Positions 8,002 to 17,522 of a stretch of 64,000 nucleotides of DNA are shown piece after piece (positions within the stretch are counted from its first letter, which is position 1; the number at the start of each line of letters is the position of its first letter). Made by a program: the position numbers and the translations under genes. Source of the DNA: Candidatus Nomurabacteria bacterium RIFOXYD2_FULL_35_12 (lineage in GTDB: Bacteria > Patescibacteriota > Minisyncoccia > Phycocordibacterales > UBA9973); assembly GCA_001786365.1 (NCBI GenBank), contig MFWK01000022.1, positions 6,735 to 70,734 on the forward strand. The letters run 5' to 3'. Below the pieces are notes generated by a model that was not told where the DNA came from, did no database searches, and was given only the letters and a program-made list of their open reading frames with translations.

Positions 8002-9672
8002 TTAATATACTTCCTGTTGATAACATTTTTCACAATAAATTTTGTAAATTTTTTGATCTTCTGGCTTGTATGATGTAAGTGTTTCAGTACCACATTTAGC
8101 GCAATTGATTTCCCAGAGATTTCGCGGATTTCTTTTACCCATACGTTTTTCGTGTCTGCAGTTAAAGCATTTCGCCGGTAAAGCTAGCTTCATTCTCTTA
8201 TAGAAAGCAATTTCTCTAGAAATAAAACGATAATTCTTTGCGCATAATTCACATTTTAGAATTTTTGGAAGAAGTTTTTCATCTGAATATTCATCTGGAT
8301 TATTTGGTAATTCTTTATAAATATAATTTTCTTGTCCAGTGGTGCTTGGAATGTTATCTTTCCATTTGAAACCTTGCGCCAATGCTTTTTCTTTTGAAAG
8401 TGGCATATATTCGTTTACTATTGATTCATTATATGCAAATGGGCTCATCCAAATTGGAAAGAAGTTGCCCCAATCTCCATTTTTCTTCATGTTTTTAATA
8501 ATTTGTGGAGCAAGTTTTTCATATTCTTCTTTTGAATATTGTTTATTTAAAATACAATATGATTTTTTACGAAGTCCATAACAACCAAAAATATTATTGC
8601 AATTAAAACATGCCTCAGAATAAAAAACATCGTGAGAATCAACAATAGTTTGTGAACTAATAACTTTATTACTTCCTAATATTGTTAAACATTGATAGCA
8701 TTCTGATAAATTTCCCGTAAAAGATATATCATAAGAATCTATGGCTTCACGAACAGTAAAGCAAAATCTCGAATTTTCGCCACTTTTTATGTCAAAAGAA
8801 TTATGAATATTGTGACCATTATATATATGATTTCCTGAAACATTGTTATTATGCGAACCAAAAAAAGAACGCTGGGGAAGCTTTTTACGTAAAGTATTTT
8901 GTTCCTCTAAAATATATTCTAAGGTTGATTTTTCATTAAGTGGATGTTTAATTAAGAATTCTTTATATTCTTCTTTTGTAACAGGCTTATTAAAAATATA
9001 ATAAGATTTATTTACTTGACCTACACAACCAATACAATTTAAACAATTTCTACAATCAAAAAGACCTATTCCATCGACACAAGCTTCGCATTCTTGCGAG
9101 TAAAAAAGTTTTGTGCTTCCTAGACAATCGATACATTCATAGCATGATTCACTTTTGAATAAATATAAGTTATCTAACGAATCTCTAGAATTCCAAACAA
9201 TGTGTCCATAATCACAATCTTCATCATTTAAACCGCCGAAAATAAGATAACAATTTCTACTATTATCAATTTGATTAGAATATTGGCAATTTTCTGACCG
9301 CACACTCCAAATAGCAAGATGTGGGACCTTATTAAAAAGTTCTGAAATTTGAGTAAAAAAAGATTTTTTTAGATCAAGATTTATCCCGTAAGAGATGGCA
9401 TCCCAATTGTCACTCCACCATTCTGTAATATCATAAACAGGAAAAGGCGCATTAGGATTATAAGCTGAAATAATCATTTTACCCGACATACTTGATGGTC
9501 TTTTATAAAGTGTCTTAAAATTTCTAAAAAGTGTACGAAGTTGTTGACGACATTCAGGACATTTTCCCGGCATTGGCACTTGTATTTTTTCATAAAATCC
9601 AAAATCATCTTCTTCTATAATGAATTTTTCTTTACAATTTTTACAATTTTTTATTTCAGCTTCAGTTTTCAT
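8002..9672 (-). CDS. Cys-rich zinc-ribbon protein, copy 1
   Basis: Function is unknown. The 556-residue protein has a zinc ribbon at each end. The first is CKNC at about 9-12 with CPECR near 38. The last has CELC, CFNCR, CAKC and CEKC before the terminal sequence CYQQEVY. The middle is full of spaced Cys, Tyr and Asn (NCYL, CYEC, CRNC) and contains an internal duplication marked by NKSYYIFNKPVTKEEY (about 222) and KKSYCILNKQYSKEEY (about 372), which suggests stacked repeats such as a beta-helix. Two paralogs occur at 42770 and 46406. Its ATG shares one base with the purL stop, placing it in the purine operon between purL and purQ. Confidence 0.85.
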   Translation of the reverse strand: MKTEAEIKNCKNCKEKFIIEEDDFGFYEKIQVPMPGKCPECRQQLRTLFRNFKTLYKRPSSMSGKMIISAYNPNAPFPVYDITEWWSDNWDAISYGINLDLKKSFFTQISELFNKVPHLAIWSVRSENCQYSNQIDNSRNCYLIFGGLNDEDCDYGHIVWNSRDSLDNLYLFKSESCYECIDCLGSTKLFYSQECEACVDGIGLFDCRNCLNCIGCVGQVNKSYYIFNKPVTKEEYKEFLIKHPLNEKSTLEYILEEQNTLRKKLPQRSFFGSHNNNVSGNHIYNGHNIHNSFDIKSGENSRFCFTVREAIDSYDISFTGNLSECYQCLTILGSNKVISSQTIVDSHDVFYSEACFNCNNIFGCYGLRKKSYCILNKQYSKEEYEKLAPQIIKNMKKNGDWGNFFPIWMSPFAYNESIVNEYMPLSKEKALAQGFKWKDNIPSTTGQENYIYKELPNNPDEYSDEKLLPKILKCELCAKNYRFISREIAFYKRMKLALPAKCFNCRHEKRMGKRNPRNLWEINCAKCGTETLTSYKPEDQKIYKIYCEKCYQQEVY

Positions 9673-12593
9673 TATTTTTGCGAATTAGAGAATTTGTGAT
9701 AAATAGCAGTTAGTTTTTTTACAGTTGTTTCTACCACTTTTATAGTGGACACTCGGTGTCCACTATTCTTAGTATCAGTAATAATAAACCTTCCCGCTGT
9801 TGTCACTTTCCCTAGTTTAACATAATAGATATCTTTCATTATTTTTTCAAAAACTTTTACGTTTTTAGGAGCTACTGACACGAGTATCCTGCCTTGACTT
9901 TCGGAAAAAAGCTTGGCATCAGCTGTCAAACACCCGATGTTTGACACAGATATATTGCATCCGATATTTCCTCCCACACAGGCTTTGGCTAAAGCAATTC
10001 CGAGTCCGCCAGAATTTACTGATATAGAAGAAGCTAAAAGTTCTTTCTGAATAGCTTTTTCTGTAGCTAAATATGTTTTGATATTTTTTTCTAAATTAAC
10101 TTTCGGTACACTATTACCAACTGCACCTAACATTTTAAAATATTCCCCTCCCCCGAGTTCGTCATTTGTTTCACCTAACAAATAAATTACATCTCCATTG
10201 TTTTTAAATTCAGGTGAAACGGTTTTGTATAAATCCGGCATTACACTTATTGCTGAAATTAAAAGTGTCGGTGGAATAGAAATAGCGACTTCATTGCCCT
10301 TTTCATCATAGCCTTTAAAATCATTAAACATGCTGTCTTTTCCTGATATAAATGGTGTTCCATAGCCTATAGAGTAGTCATAACAGGCTTTTACGGCGTC
10401 TACGAGTTGTCCTAGGCGTTTTGGGTCATTTGATGAGCACCAACAGAAATTGTCCAAAATAGCGAGTTCTTTGAGGGTTCCACCACAAGCAATAGAATTT
10501 CTAATAGCAGTATCTAATGCGCAGGATGCCATGTGGTAGGTGCTGATGTCTCCATATGATGGATAAACTCCTGTTGATAAAACGACTCCTTTGTTTGAAT
10601 TTAAAACTGGACGAAAGACTTGGGCGTCGGTATTTATTAGTCCAGCACCAGTGGTGGGTTTTAATACGGATGATGATTGCACTTCGTGGTCATATTGCTG
10701 TGAGATAAAATTAAATCCACTGATATTATTTTGGGCGAGCAGATTTTCAAGAGTTTTTGTAGAATTTTTATTCCCATCCTTATGGAGGAGGGGTGCAGGG
10801 GTGGTGATTTTATATGGCTCAGTAATTAAATGATGTTTTGGTAGGCCATTGTGCAGGAATTCCATATCTAAATTCATTATTTTTTTTCCTTGATAACTTA
10901 TTACAACTTTTCCGGAATTAGTAAATTCACCTATTACTGTGGCTTCTACTCCACGACTTTTCATTAAATTATAAAATATTTTCCATTTATTTTTTGGAAC
11001 AGAGAGAGTCATACGTTCTTGTGATTCGGAAATCCAGATTTCCCAAGGACTTAAGCCAGGATATTTTAGTGGTACCTTATCTAAATATATTTTCACTCCT
11101 CCGCATTCCCTTGCCATTTCTGCCACAGATGAAGAGAGTCCACCTGCTCCATCGTCGGTAATGCTGTTATATAAATTCATGTTGCGAGCCTCTTTGATTA
11201 TCGCGTCGCTTAATTTCTTTTGAGTTATTGGATCACCGATTTGGACAGCGGTGGCAGGCGAAGTGGAGTCTATTCTTACCGAAGAAAACGTCGCCCCATG
11301 AATACCGTCGAGCCCAACTCTTCCACCAACCATGACTACATAATCTCCTGCTTGAGCTTTTTTCTCGTGAGAAGGTCGCTTTTTACCTCCATCTGCAGGT
11401 AAATTTCTGGGAATTAACCCTATTGTGCCAGCAAATACTAAAGGTTTACCCCTATATCTGTCATCATATTTTACAAATCCAGACAAAGTGGGTATTCCGG
11501 AGCAATTTCCACCAACATTTATTCCTTTTATTACGCCATCCATAATCCTTTTTGGAGAAAGCATTTTTTGTGTTTTTCCCTTATCTCGGAAAAGAGGCCT
11601 TTTATCATTTGGCTCACCAAAACAAAAACCATATGCATTTACCACTGGTTTAGACCCTAGTCCAAATCCTATTATGTCGCGATTTACTCCACCTATCCCT
11701 GTGACTGCCCCACCAAATGGGTCAAGAGCCGAAGGACTGTTGTGTGTTTCCACTTTATGGGTGATTAAATAATTTTTATCAAAAATTATTCCGCCGGCGT
11801 TGTCAGAAAATACTGAAACACAGAAATCATCCTTGCCTTTTTGTTTTCGAATCAAGTTTGTTGCACCTTTTATGTAAGTTTTATACAAGCCGTCCTTGAT
11901 ATCATCAATAGGATTAGCAAAAATCGTGTGTTTGCAGTGTTCGGACCATGTCTGTGCCAAAGACTCTAGCTCTATATCTGTGGGATTTCTTTTTAATTTA
12001 GAAAAATACTCTTTGATAACCTTCATTGAAGACAAATCTAGTGCTAGTGGCCCTCTGCGTGATCCATCTTCATTTTTTATCCCTTTTTCCCCTATTTCAA
12101 TAAGTTCAGCATCTTCCACATCTAAAGATACACTTATAACTGGCTTTTTCTTTTTGAGAATAACTTTAGGAATTTCATTCGGTAAGTTTATTTTATTTGA
12201 TTTTATAGGCACAATGTTAGCCCTTTCAATGAGCGGGTTATAAAGGGTTAATGAATATTCTCGTACTTTTTCAATTTCTTTCTCTTTTATAAAGAAAATT
12301 TTTGAGGTGTATACATTAAAGTTAAAATCTTTTTTTAGATGAAGTAAATCAGTGGCAATTTCTTTGACTGTATGGCCGACATTGTCTGTAACACCCGGTA
12401 AAAAACCTATCTCAATAGCACATTGATAATTGTTTATTTTTGGAGATTCATTAATAAAGTAATCTTCTAATGTTGGATTAGTGAGCATTTCTGCGAGCTT
12501 TATGAGTTCTTTTTTAGATAATTTTGAGTCAATTAGATATGAATCTGCCTTGGTTGATACTTTTTTAGGCGCAATATATATCCGAGAAATCAT
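9672..12593 (-). CDS. purL: FGAM synthase large subunit with PurS-like front
   Basis: It converts FGAR to FGAM with ATP and ammonia. Residues about 1-150 resemble PurS-type small domains (IEIGFLPGVTDNVGHT), and the rest is the duplicated AIRS-like PurL core with SEHCKHTIFANP and THKVETHNSPSALDPFGGA. The glutaminase is missing and is supplied by purQ. At 973 residues it is between small PurL (~740) and the ~1300-residue fused enzyme. Short palindromes occur inside it (GTGGACAC/GTGTCCAC around 9743-9766, and a GGGGTGCAGGGGTGG stretch near 10790), the latter encoding the PAPLLHKDG segment. The start codon lies in a near-palindrome. Confidence 0.94.
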   Translation of the reverse strand: MISRIYIAPKKVSTKADSYLIDSKLSKKELIKLAEMLTNPTLEDYFINESPKINNYQCAIEIGFLPGVTDNVGHTVKEIATDLLHLKKDFNFNVYTSKIFFIKEKEIEKVREYSLTLYNPLIERANIVPIKSNKINLPNEIPKVILKKKKPVISVSLDVEDAELIEIGEKGIKNEDGSRRGPLALDLSSMKVIKEYFSKLKRNPTDIELESLAQTWSEHCKHTIFANPIDDIKDGLYKTYIKGATNLIRKQKGKDDFCVSVFSDNAGGIIFDKNYLITHKVETHNSPSALDPFGGAVTGIGGVNRDIIGFGLGSKPVVNAYGFCFGEPNDKRPLFRDKGKTQKMLSPKRIMDGVIKGINVGGNCSGIPTLSGFVKYDDRYRGKPLVFAGTIGLIPRNLPADGGKKRPSHEKKAQAGDYVVMVGGRVGLDGIHGATFSSVRIDSTSPATAVQIGDPITQKKLSDAIIKEARNMNLYNSITDDGAGGLSSSVAEMARECGGVKIYLDKVPLKYPGLSPWEIWISESQERMTLSVPKNKWKIFYNLMKSRGVEATVIGEFTNSGKVVISYQGKKIMNLDMEFLHNGLPKHHLITEPYKITTPAPLLHKDGNKNSTKTLENLLAQNNISGFNFISQQYDHEVQSSSVLKPTTGAGLINTDAQVFRPVLNSNKGVVLSTGVYPSYGDISTYHMASCALDTAIRNSIACGGTLKELAILDNFCWCSSNDPKRLGQLVDAVKACYDYSIGYGTPFISGKDSMFNDFKGYDEKGNEVAISIPPTLLISAISVMPDLYKTVSPEFKNNGDVIYLLGETNDELGGGEYFKMLGAVGNSVPKVNLEKNIKTYLATEKAIQKELLASSISVNSGGLGIALAKACVGGNIGCNISVSNIGCLTADAKLFSESQGRILVSVAPKNVKVFEKIMKDIYYVKLGKVTTAGRFIITDTKNSGHRVSTIKVVETTVKKLTAIYHKFSNSQK

Positions 12594-12616
12594 ATAGACA
12601 TATTAATATATCTATA
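12593..12616. promoter_or_regulatory. AT-rich near-palindrome at the purL start
   Basis: TATAGACATATTA and TAATATATCTATA are near-perfect inverted halves, with one mismatch over 24 bases. It lies in the 40-base gap between the metA-like gene and purL. It could be an operator or chance in AT-rich DNA. Confidence 0.25.
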
Positions 12617-12633
12617 GGCTAAAGACAAATAAA

Positions 12634-13470
12634 TTATTTTTTATTATCGTGTAAGAAACGAACCCAGTTATTATAGAAAACTTGGCCGTTGGCGCCCCAT
12701 GTTTTTGCTGGAAACTTCTTGTCATCATTATTTGGGAAATAGTGCAATGGAACATTTATCTTGATTCCTTTATTTTTATCTCGAAAATATTCTCCACCAA
12801 TATCATCGCGATCATATTCTGGATGACCTTGGATATATATCTCTCGGCCTTTTCTGCCGACAATAATGTGTGGTCCTACTTCAGGGCTTTCAACGAGAAT
12901 TTCTAAATCTTTACATTTTTCAATAAGTTTTTTATTTTCTCCACGCCAACGTGAATGTGGAGCAAAGATTTGTTCATCCATGCCTTTAATAAATGGCGAA
13001 TTTGATGCAATATCTACCTTGTGGTCAAAGATTCCAAACTGCTTGCAAGTATTCATTACAGGCTCAATATTATAGAAATATTTAAGCGCAGCATGTGTAG
13101 CCCAACAGCTGTAAATAGTAGAAGAAACATTTTTTCTAACCCAATCAAGGAATGAAGTGAACTCTTTCCAATATTTTACTTCTTCAAAAGAAACTTGTTC
13201 GAGGTTGGCCCCAGTAATTATCAGCCCATCGAGCCCATGTTTTTCAATGTCTGCAATTTTCTCGTAGTTTTTGTCAAAATATTCTTGATTGGAGTTTGAT
13301 TTATGTTTATCAAAATAAAAGAAAATAGGTTTTACTGGAAATGGAGCGTTCTCAAGAAAATATTTGAACTGCTTTTCGGTACGTTCTACGACAGCGCTCG
13401 GCATAAGCATAAGAATACCCACTTGGAGCGGTGTTATACTCTTTTCTTTCGTTGTTTTTTTATCAGTCAT
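12634..13470 (-). CDS. MetA-like homoserine O-acyltransferase
   Basis: The protein matches the MetA (homoserine O-succinyl/acetyltransferase) family, which activates homoserine for methionine synthesis. Visible hallmarks are LMPSAVVERTEKQF near residue 21, ITGANLEQVSFEEVKYW near 85, the nucleophile Cys122 in SCWATHAAL (usually CWGAQAAL), APHSR near 170, and GHPEYD with His216 and Glu218. The 278-residue length is a little short of the usual ~300. It sits just upstream of purL with 40 bases between. No other methionine gene is in the window, so the substrate is uncertain. The WATH replacement of WGAQ next to the nucleophile may reflect altered specificity. Confidence 0.8.
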   Translation of the reverse strand: MTDKKTTKEKSITPLQVGILMLMPSAVVERTEKQFKYFLENAPFPVKPIFFYFDKHKSNSNQEYFDKNYEKIADIEKHGLDGLIITGANLEQVSFEEVKYWKEFTSFLDWVRKNVSSTIYSCWATHAALKYFYNIEPVMNTCKQFGIFDHKVDIASNSPFIKGMDEQIFAPHSRWRGENKKLIEKCKDLEILVESPEVGPHIIVGRKGREIYIQGHPEYDRDDIGGEYFRDKNKGIKINVPLHYFPNNDDKKFPAKTWGANGQVFYNNWVRFLHDNKK

Positions 13471-13475
13471 GTTTG

Positions 13476-14042
13476 CTATCTTATCATAATTACAGAACCA
13501 TCAGGTAAAGTTTTTTGTGCATCATTAAAACCTATTGCTTGTGCAAATCCTATACTTCCGGCGTTTTCTTTTTTAATTACTGCTGAAAATTTAACATTAG
13601 GTATCTTGGAAGCATAAATATTCATTGCAAACTTTCCAAATTCTTTCATTAATCCTTTACCTCGAAATTCTGGATAAGCGCGCCATGCGGATGCATGAAA
13701 ATCCTCTTTTATTTCGTCTAATGATTTAGGTCCGAACCAAATTATGGCCGCTAATTTATTTGTATTTTTTTGCACAAGTACAAAAGGAGTTCTATTTTTC
13801 TTATACCAATCTTCATATTTTCCAAGCCCGAAACGTTTTCTATCGGAAGTATTCTTTTGGATTTCTATGTCACTCTCATCTAATGACAATGCTTTTAATT
13901 GAATGACTTTTTCTTTATCCAAGCCCACAAAAACAGAAAAATTATCTCCTTCTTTACTTGTCGCATCTGCGATATTTATATTCGTATACATAAGCAAAGG
14001 CAAACTCGGCAATACTATATTTTCTTTTTGATTTATTATCAT
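13476..14042 (-). CDS. GNAT-family N-acetyltransferase
   Basis: The C-terminal half has the acetyl-CoA-binding signature of GNAT enzymes: RAYPEFRGKGLMKEFGKF (the R/QxxGxG/A loop) followed by a helix, then SAVIKKENAGSIGFAQAIGF, the typical beta5-alpha4 'N..S...y.k.GF' pattern. The acceptor is not predictable. The 188-residue protein sits 5 bases upstream of the MetA-like gene and is the first gene of the run reading into the purine operon. It may be metabolically unrelated. Confidence 0.8.
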   Translation of the reverse strand: MIINQKENIVLPSLPLLMYTNINIADATSKEGDNFSVFVGLDKEKVIQLKALSLDESDIEIQKNTSDRKRFGLGKYEDWYKKNRTPFVLVQKNTNKLAAIIWFGPKSLDEIKEDFHASAWRAYPEFRGKGLMKEFGKFAMNIYASKIPNVKFSAVIKKENAGSIGFAQAIGFNDAQKTLPDGSVIMIR

Positions 14043-14068
14043 AGTTATAAGATTATATCATAATTTTT

Positions 14069-15943
14069 TTACTCCACAGTCACGCTTTTGGCCAGATTGC
14101 GGGGTTTGTCGACATCGTTACCTCTTTCTACTGATATATAGTATGCCAAAAGTTGCATTGGAACAAAAGCCAAGATTGGAGTCAGGATTTCAAGAGTCTT
14201 TGGAATATATATCACGTCATCAGCTATATTATTTAATTCTTTATTGCCTTCAGTTGTGAGTGCGATGACTATACCTCCACGAGCTTTTATTTCTTGGATA
14301 TGAGATTTATTTTTTTCATACATACTATCTATTGGCGCGATAACGAGCGAAGGAAAATCCTTATCAATTAAAGAAATCGGTCCATGCTTTAGTTCTGCAG
14401 AATTGCATCCTTCGGCATGAATATATGAACATTCTTTTAATTTTAATGCTCCTTCCATCGCTGCACCAGTATTATATTTACGTCCTAGAAAGAAAAAGTT
14501 TTCACTCTTTTTATATTTTTTTGCAAGCTGTTTTATGTGTTTAGAATTTTTTAAAATAATTTCTACTAGAGCTGGAAGTTTCTCTATTTCTTTCAAGATT
14601 TCCTGACTTTTATTTTTTGAAAGATTGCCGCGCATTCTTCCTAAATAAATTGCGAGCATAATTAAAAGGAGAACTTGCGAGGTGGATGCTTTTGTTGAGG
14701 CTACAGCAGTTTCTGGTCCAATATGATTGTAAATACCGGCATCGACTTCCCTTGCTATGGTTGACCCTATAACATTCACGACGCCGAGCGTTAGCATCTT
14801 ATCTCTTTTTGCTTTTTTGATGGCATTTAATGTGTCGGCGGTTTCGCCAGATTGCGAAATTGCGATTAATCCAGCCCTATAAGGTGTCGCAACATCACGA
14901 TAAGTGAATTCTGAACCATATTCTACTTTTGTTCTTATTCCAGACAACTCTTCGATGGCATATTCACCTATTAAACCAGCAAAACGAGCTGTTCCCATTC
15001 CCACTATTGTGAGATGATTTAAATTTTCTAATTCTTTTTTAAATTTTTCCAAGCCCCCAAATTTAACATTCCCTTTTTCCAACACAATTCTTCCACGCAT
15101 AGTGTTTCTTAGAGATTCTGGCTGTTCAAATATTTCTTTCAACATAAAATGTGGAAAACCACCTTTTTCTAGTTCTTCTATTTTTATTTTTAATTGATGA
15201 ATGTAAGGAATCTTTACGGTTTTATCTGTTATTGTTTTTATTTTTAAATTAAATTTTTTGTTTTTATTATTTATTACAGCCATTTCTCCGTCTTCTAAAT
15301 AAATAACTTTTTTTGTGTGCTCAATGATGGGTGTAGCGTCAGAAGCAATAAAAAACTCATTTTTTCCTACTCCAATAACGACAGGACTGCCGAGCTTGGC
15401 TATTACCATAGTGTCCGGTTCTTCTTTTGAGATAACTAATATGGCATAAGCTCCATTTACTTCATTTAATGCCAACCGTACAGCCTCATCAATGGATACT
15501 TTTGCATGTTTTTTTACATCTTCAATTAAATTTGCCAAAACTTCGGTATCGGTATCGCTTTTAAACTTATATCCTTTATTAATTAATATCTTTTTTATAG
15601 AAAGATAATTTTCAATAATGCCATTGTGCACTATCGCAATCGTCCCATCATTTGATAAATGCGGATGAGCATTTGAATCTGAAGGTATACCATGTGTGGC
15701 CCAACGTGTGTGTGCTATGCCTATTTTTCCAGAAAGATTTTTTTTAATTTCTTCTTTATTTAAATTTTTTATAAATTTAGACAACTCTACTACTTTGCCT
15801 TTCTTTTTACAGACAAAAAAAGCTCTGTCATTCATTAAAGCAATTCCCGCAGAATCATATCCGCGATATTCGAGGCGTTCTAATCCCTTGATTAAAATAG
15901 GCCAAGCTTCCTTTTTCCCAATGTATCCGACAATGCCACACAT
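14069..15943 (-). CDS. glmS: Glutamine-fructose-6-phosphate aminotransferase
   Basis: It makes glucosamine-6-phosphate, the entry to UDP-GlcNAc and peptidoglycan. It starts MCGIVGYIG with nucleophile Cys2 after Met removal. The GATase2 domain covers about 1-230, and two SIS sugar-isomerase domains follow (about 300-430 and 470-600), with SQSGETADT, STKAST and the C-terminal DKPRNLAKSVTVE. The 624-residue length is normal. It is divergent from yvcK. No glmS ribozyme can be expected in the short upstream gap. Confidence 0.97.
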   Translation of the reverse strand: MCGIVGYIGKKEAWPILIKGLERLEYRGYDSAGIALMNDRAFFVCKKKGKVVELSKFIKNLNKEEIKKNLSGKIGIAHTRWATHGIPSDSNAHPHLSNDGTIAIVHNGIIENYLSIKKILINKGYKFKSDTDTEVLANLIEDVKKHAKVSIDEAVRLALNEVNGAYAILVISKEEPDTMVIAKLGSPVVIGVGKNEFFIASDATPIIEHTKKVIYLEDGEMAVINNKNKKFNLKIKTITDKTVKIPYIHQLKIKIEELEKGGFPHFMLKEIFEQPESLRNTMRGRIVLEKGNVKFGGLEKFKKELENLNHLTIVGMGTARFAGLIGEYAIEELSGIRTKVEYGSEFTYRDVATPYRAGLIAISQSGETADTLNAIKKAKRDKMLTLGVVNVIGSTIAREVDAGIYNHIGPETAVASTKASTSQVLLLIMLAIYLGRMRGNLSKNKSQEILKEIEKLPALVEIILKNSKHIKQLAKKYKKSENFFFLGRKYNTGAAMEGALKLKECSYIHAEGCNSAELKHGPISLIDKDFPSLVIAPIDSMYEKNKSHIQEIKARGGIVIALTTEGNKELNNIADDVIYIPKTLEILTPILAFVPMQLLAYYISVERGNDVDKPRNLAKSVTVE

Positions 15944-15985
15944 GACAAAATGATAGCAAAATTCATTGATTTAGGCTATTATTTA

Positions 15986-16963
15986 ATGATGAAAAATATT
16001 GTTAATATCGGCGGTGGAACTGGAAGATATACTGTTTTATCTGGCCTTAAGAATATTCCAAACATTTCCCTTACAGCCCTTGTCACTATGGCTGATGATG
16101 GCGGATCTACTGGCGTACTTATGGATGAACTAGGTGTCTTGCCTCCTGGAGATGTAAGGCAATGCCTTGTAGCTCTTTCCGAGCACAGTGATGTGGTGCG
16201 TAAATTAATGAATTATAGATTTGAAAATGGAGGACTTGGTGGGCATAATTTCGGCAATATTTTCCTAGCAGCGCTGGAAAAAGTTACTGGGGATTTTGCT
16301 AAGGGTGTAGAAATTGCCTCAGAAATTCTAAAAGTAAAAGGTAAAGTGATACCGATAACAAAAGACAGGGCAAAATTATCTGTTTCATTTTTAAATGGAA
16401 AATCTGCCGAGGGTGAAAATAGAATTGACCACATGAATCTACAGAAGTCTGGGGTTGATAATATTTTTTATAAAGACAAAGTAAAACTAAATGAAAATGC
16501 TAAACGCGCAATCCTAAAAGCAGATTATATAATCCTTGGCCCTGGTGATTATTTTACTTCCATAATTCCGAATTTAATTGTGAATGGTTTTAAAGAAGCA
16601 TTTAAAAAAAGTAAAGCGAAGATAATTCTACCGATAAATCTCACAAATAAAAAAGGCCATACGACGCACTGGAAAGTGAGCGACTATGTAAAATTTATGG
16701 AAAAATATCTTGAAAAGCCTGTTGATTTTATTCTCGTTAATACCGAGATGCCTTCCAAAGAGCAGATAAAAAAATACAAGATAAAAGAAGGAGACGATGT
16801 GCTCGTAGAGGATGATTTTAAAGATTCGAGAGTAATTAGAGGATCTCTTTTATCACATGCATCTATTGTAAGCAACAAAGCCGATAAATTAGCTGATACA
16901 CGAAGTTTTATTCGTCACGATTCAGAAAAATTAGCAGAGTGTATTAATAAAATAATTTCTTAA
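15986..16963 (+). CDS. yvcK: YvcK/CofD-family gluconeogenesis/cell-shape factor
   Basis: The N-terminus NIVNIGGGTGRYTVLSGL is the nucleotide-binding loop of the CofD/YvcK fold. TMADDGGSTGVLMDELGVLPPGDVRQCLVAL and the GHNFGNIFLAAL segment are diagnostic of YvcK, which binds UDP-GlcNAc in Bacillus and affects cell-wall precursor flow. I chose the ATG pair at 15986/15989; an in-frame ATG at 15950 would add 12 residues not found in the family. A TATTAT element lies 4-9 bases upstream, suggesting a leaderless message. It is divergent from glmS, which makes a precursor of the same metabolite. Confidence 0.9.
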   Translation: MMKNIVNIGGGTGRYTVLSGLKNIPNISLTALVTMADDGGSTGVLMDELGVLPPGDVRQCLVALSEHSDVVRKLMNYRFENGGLGGHNFGNIFLAALEKVTGDFAKGVEIASEILKVKGKVIPITKDRAKLSVSFLNGKSAEGENRIDHMNLQKSGVDNIFYKDKVKLNENAKRAILKADYIILGPGDYFTSIIPNLIVNGFKEAFKKSKAKIILPINLTNKKGHTTHWKVSDYVKFMEKYLEKPVDFILVNTEMPSKEQIKKYKIKEGDDVLVEDDFKDSRVIRGSLLSHASIVSNKADKLADTRSFIRHDSEKLAECINKIIS

Positions 16964-16964
16964 T

Positions 16965-17522
16965 ATGAAATTTATTTTTGATTTTGATGATGTGTTGTTT
17001 AATAATACGAGACTATTCAAAGAACATATGTATTTGTGTTTAGAAAAAGCTGGTGTATCACGTAGTAAAGCAGAAGAATATTATAAAACTGTAAGAGAAA
17101 ATCAATTAAATGGTATTTGGTTGAAAAAATTACTCGCTCATTTCTCTCTAAAAGATGATTTATATGAAAAAATTTTAGGTAAAAGTAAAGATTTTATAAA
17201 TAAAGAATTATTATTATTAATAAAAAAGATAGGGAAAGAGAATTGTTATATTGTGACTCATGGATACGAAGAATGGCAAAGAGATAAAATTAAAAGAGTT
17301 TGTATTGAACCGTTTTTCTCTGAAATTGTTGTAGTTCAAGGAACTAAGAATGAAGCTGTAGAGAAAATATGTGCTAAGCATAAAGATGAGGAAGTAGTAT
17401 TTATAGATGATAAAGCTAAACATTTTGAAAATTTGGATTTCAAAAAATGTTCCAACCTAAAAACTATTCTTTTTGATGATGAAGGTTTAGGGAAATTAAA
17501 AGCTATTTTATCATCCGAGTAA
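16965..17522 (+). CDS. HAD-superfamily hydrolase
   Basis: It has motif I FDFDDVLFNN (Asp6 and Asp8), motif II YIVTHG near residue 102, a conserved Lys in the GTKNEA region and motif IV VFIDDKAKHF near 145. It is probably a small phosphatase; the substrate is unknown. It begins one base after the yvcK stop, so the two are cotranscribed. Its 3' end overlaps the 3' end of the convergent DUF2914-like gene by 20 bases. Confidence 0.8.
   Translation: MKFIFDFDDVLFNNTRLFKEHMYLCLEKAGVSRSKAEEYYKTVRENQLNGIWLKKLLAHFSLKDDLYEKILGKSKDFINKELLLLIKKIGKENCYIVTHGYEEWQRDKIKRVCIEPFFSEIVVVQGTKNEAVEKICAKHKDEEVVFIDDKAKHFENLDFKKCSNLKTILFDDEGLGKLKAILSSE

Noticed and set aside
14000..15950. glmS ribozyme upstream of glmS
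   Set aside because: The gap to the divergent yvcK is about 40 bases, too short for the ribozyme.
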